NCBI GenBank assembly: GCA_964406575.1
Contig: CAYOSH010000006.1
Coordinates: 62,001-126,000, forward strand
Length of the DNA: 64,000 bases
Reading direction: 5' to 3'
DNA from: WTAW01 sp964406575
Lineage (GTDB): Bacteria; Acidobacteriota; Aminicenantia; Aminicenantales; Aminicenantaceae
In this document: in pieces, positions 61,928 to 64,000 of the stretch
How positions within the stretch are numbered: the stretch's first letter is position 1
How the letters are laid out: the number at the start of each line of letters is the position of its first letter
Made by a program: the position numbers and the translations under genes
The notes under the pieces: generated by a model
The model's database searches: none
Told to the model about the DNA's origin: nothing
What the model saw: the letters and a program-made list of their open reading frames with translations, nothing else

Positions 61928-63082
61928 ATGCAGAAAGAACAATTGCTTCTGATACCCGGGCCAACGCCCGTTCACCCCCGGATATTAAACGCCCTGTCTC
62001 TCCCTACCGTTTCACATGTGAGTCCGGTTTTCGTGGATGAAATGAAAGAGGCGCTTGTGAATTTGAAGGAGATCGTTGACTGCCGAGATGGTGAGCCATT
62101 TATTGTGGCTGGAGCGGGCACGCTTGCCATGGAAATGGCATTGCTCAACACTGTCTCAAAGGGAGAAAAAATTCTGGTCCTCTCGCAGGGATATTTTGGG
62201 CAACGGATGAAAGACATCGCTCACAGTTTCGATCTGGCCTGTGATATTATCCAGAGCCCCTGGGGAAAAGCTGTCTTAACTGAAGAGTTGGCAGATAAAT
62301 TGTCACAAGATCACTATGCTGCTGTCGTTTCAACACATGTAGATACGGCCACCGGGGCCTGTGCACCGGTCAGAGAATATGCAACGAAACTCAAGGATTT
62401 TGACACTCTCTATATCCTTGACGGCGTCTGTGCGACAGGAGGGATAGAAGAGAGGATGGACGATTGGGGAGTGGATGTGGTTTTAACGGCGGCCCAAAAA
62501 TGTTTCGGTGTTCCTCCAGGTTTGGCTGTCCTTGTGTTGTCACGAAAGGCGATGGACAAAAGGCTGAAGATGGAGTCGGTCCCTGCGTACTATGCGGATT
62601 TGATGAGGTGGCTGCCCATTATGAAAGACCCGTCAAAGTATTTCTCGACTCCCTGTGTGAATGAGATCAGGGCCTTTAACGAAGCCACAAAATTGATTCT
62701 TGAAGAAGGGATGGAAGAACGTTTTCGCCGTCATAAAGGATTCGCTAAGGCTATTCGGGCCGCACTGAGGCGTCTGGGTTTCTCCTTTTTTACAGATGAG
62801 AGCTTTCTTGCGGATACAATCTCTGTCTGTTATTATCCGGAGGGAATCGAGGATATGGCCTTCAGGGCCACCTATGCAAAAAATGGTGTTATCGTCGCTG
62901 GTGGATTGGGGGAGGTTGCCGGCAAAGTGTTCCGGATGGGACATATGGGAAATCTGTCCTCGTCTCAAGTTCAGTTTGCCATAGCAAGCCTGGAAAGCAC
63001 ACTTTTTACTCTGGGCTACGGTTTCGAACCTCATTCTGGTGTCGAAGCGGCTCGGGAGATTCTGGAGTCCTTATCGAACTGA
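61928..63082 (+). CDS. Alanine-glyoxylate / serine-pyruvate-type aminotransferase (class V)
   Basis: The 384-residue protein has LIPGPTPVHPRILNAL at the N-terminus, VAGAGTLAMEMALLNT, the cofactor Asp in LYILDGVCATGGI and the PLP lysine Lys191 in TAAQKCFGVPPG. It transfers amino groups between alanine, serine or glycine and a 2-oxoacid such as glyoxylate or pyruvate. AAGGAG precedes the ATG. The DUF362 ferredoxin protein follows 13 bp downstream. Confidence 0.92.
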   Translation: MQKEQLLLIPGPTPVHPRILNALSLPTVSHVSPVFVDEMKEALVNLKEIVDCRDGEPFIVAGAGTLAMEMALLNTVSKGEKILVLSQGYFGQRMKDIAHSFDLACDIIQSPWGKAVLTEELADKLSQDHYAAVVSTHVDTATGACAPVREYATKLKDFDTLYILDGVCATGGIEERMDDWGVDVVLTAAQKCFGVPPGLAVLVLSRKAMDKRLKMESVPAYYADLMRWLPIMKDPSKYFSTPCVNEIRAFNEATKLILEEGMEERFRRHKGFAKAIRAALRRLGFSFFTDESFLADTISVCYYPEGIEDMAFRATYAKNGVIVAGGLGEVAGKVFRMGHMGNLSSSQVQFAIASLESTLFTLGYGFEPHSGVEAAREILESLSN

Positions 63083-63095
63083 CAAAGGATACAAG

Positions 63096-64000
63096 ATGTC
63101 GAGCAAGGTTTACTTCATAGCTGCGTCCCGCAGAGAACCGGATGAATCCATTGCCGAAAAAACGAGAAAGATATTTCTCCAGCTTGGGTTGGAAAACAGG
63201 GTGGAACGAGAACACTTTGTGGGGCTCAAGATCCATTTTGGCGAGAAAGGAAATACAGGATATATAAGACCCTCCTGGTTGTCACTCCTTATACATCGGA
63301 TAAAGACAAAAACATCCAGGGTTTATATCACTGACACCAATGCTCTATATGTGGGGAATCGATCCAATGCAACTGCACATCTGAAATTGGCTGCCGATCA
63401 TGGATTCACGATCGATAGACTTCAGATCCCTGTCCTCATAGCAGACGGTCTCATCGGCCGTAACGATGATGAGGTTGAGGTCGATCTGCCCCGAATCAAA
63501 ACAGCCAAATTGGCGAGCACTTTTTTGAACACGGATTTTCTCGTGTGTCTGAGTCACTTTACGGGGCACATTCAGACGGGTTTTGGCGCAGCTCTGAAGA
63601 ACCTCGGGATGGGTTGTGCTTCAAGAGCAGGAAAGCTCGAACAACATTCAGATGTGCGCCCTTGGGTTAATCCAAAGGCATGCAAAAATTGTCTGGTCTG
63701 CTTGGACTATTGTCCTGCGGATGCGATCGAACAGGGGGGGGGGAGCGTCCGGATCATCTCGGAGAGATGTATCGGTTGCGGAGAATGCCTTGTCGTGTGC
63801 AGCGTCGGAGCCGTCAAGATGCGCTGGGATGAGGACAGTATCCGCGTGCAGGAAAAGATGGCGGAATACGCCTACAGCCTCTGGAAGATTATAGGTGGCA
63901 ATGTCGCATGCTTGAACTTTGTGGTCGGAGTGACAAAAAATTGCGACTGTATGGCGAAGGATGAACCGGCAATAGTCGAGGACATAGGAATTCTGGGTTC
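63096..64000 (+). CDS. DUF362 iron-sulfur protein (C-terminus outside window)
   Basis: The frame is open from the ATG at 63096 to the window end (301 codons). The DUF362 domain begins KVYFIAASRREPDESIAEKT and has VGLKIHFGEKGNTGYIRP, YITDTNALYVGNRSNA and the GFGAALKNLGMGCASRAGK block. Two ferredoxin motifs follow: CKNCLVCLDYCP and CIGCGECLVVCS, each with four Cys, so two [4Fe-4S] clusters. The domain is found in anaerobes; its reaction is unproven, with electron transfer the likely function. Confidence 0.9.
   Translation, partial: MSSKVYFIAASRREPDESIAEKTRKIFLQLGLENRVEREHFVGLKIHFGEKGNTGYIRPSWLSLLIHRIKTKTSRVYITDTNALYVGNRSNATAHLKLAADHGFTIDRLQIPVLIADGLIGRNDDEVEVDLPRIKTAKLASTFLNTDFLVCLSHFTGHIQTGFGAALKNLGMGCASRAGKLEQHSDVRPWVNPKACKNCLVCLDYCPADAIEQGGGSVRIISERCIGCGECLVVCSVGAVKMRWDEDSIRVQEKMAEYAYSLWKIIGGNVACLNFVVGVTKNCDCMAKDEPAIVEDIGILG

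Overview
The window looks like a chromosomal stretch from an anaerobic, protein- and amino-acid-using bacterium with an outer membrane. By eye the base composition is moderate (a little under 50% G+C). Evidence for the lifestyle: a 2-oxoacid:ferredoxin oxidoreductase pair, two ferredoxin-domain proteins, a corrinoid-type HgcA-like protein, threonine dehydrogenase plus 2-amino-3-ketobutyrate CoA ligase, an acyl-CoA dehydrogenase with MeaB, a secreted dipeptidyl peptidase IV and a giant secreted M14 carboxypeptidase. Evidence for an outer membrane: a beta-barrel protein and many signal peptides. The mix resembles Acidobacteriota/Aminicenantes-like lineages, but that placement is inference from gene content only. 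I found no rRNA or tRNA gene, no CRISPR array, no prophage and no intact transposase.

Layout. 1-807: N-terminal part of a sigma-54-type response regulator, cut by the window edge. 1080-7854: giant M14 peptidase and a divergently transcribed SpoIID-domain protein, with a possible IS21-type end between them. 7941-12217: carAB, divergent from an NhaC antiporter and acpS (12417-14170). 14176-18722: threonine catabolism (kbl and tdh) around a spermidine-synthase-like gene, then an SDR. 18831-23818: DPP IV and an FtsX/MacB-type permease. 24162-29139: a G+C-richer DNA-damage cassette lexA-dinB-dnaE, with a mobile repeat inserted between dinB and dnaE. 29397-31209: a SAM methyltransferase (CpaM-like) followed by an HgcA/HgcB-like fusion. 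31278-35863: LiaF-like protein, KorAB, peroxiredoxin, nitroreductase. 35889-38101: lysA and a DUF72 protein. 38406-42829: an orphan substrate-binding lipoprotein and a four-gene EIIA / PII-like / double antiporter operon. 42826-47640: thiD, acylphosphatase, cupin, small membrane YHS-like protein, acyl-CoA dehydrogenase, meaB. 47676-53542: flavodoxin, outer-membrane protein, a 1288-residue NtrY-like kinase and a small secreted protein. 53972-58045: RHH protein, small membrane protein, aspartoacylase-type amidohydrolase, HAD phosphatase, old-yellow-enzyme-type reductase. 58121-61436: an ABC-2 exporter (two permeases and an ATPase). 61928-end: a PLP aminotransferase and a truncated DUF362 ferredoxin protein.

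The most interesting items are (1) the CpaM-like methyltransferase plus HgcAB-like fusion, a probable corrinoid methyl-transfer system related to but distinct from mercury methylation; (2) a family of about 170-bp non-autonomous mobile elements with terminal inverted repeats and clean 9-bp target duplications, one relative of which sits inside the SOS cassette; (3) the lexA-dinB-dnaE cassette, which lacks imuA and keeps a catalytically complete Y-family polymerase; and (4) a set of genes whose promoter -10 box lies only 7-18 bp before the start codon, mostly with no Shine-Dalgarno sequence.
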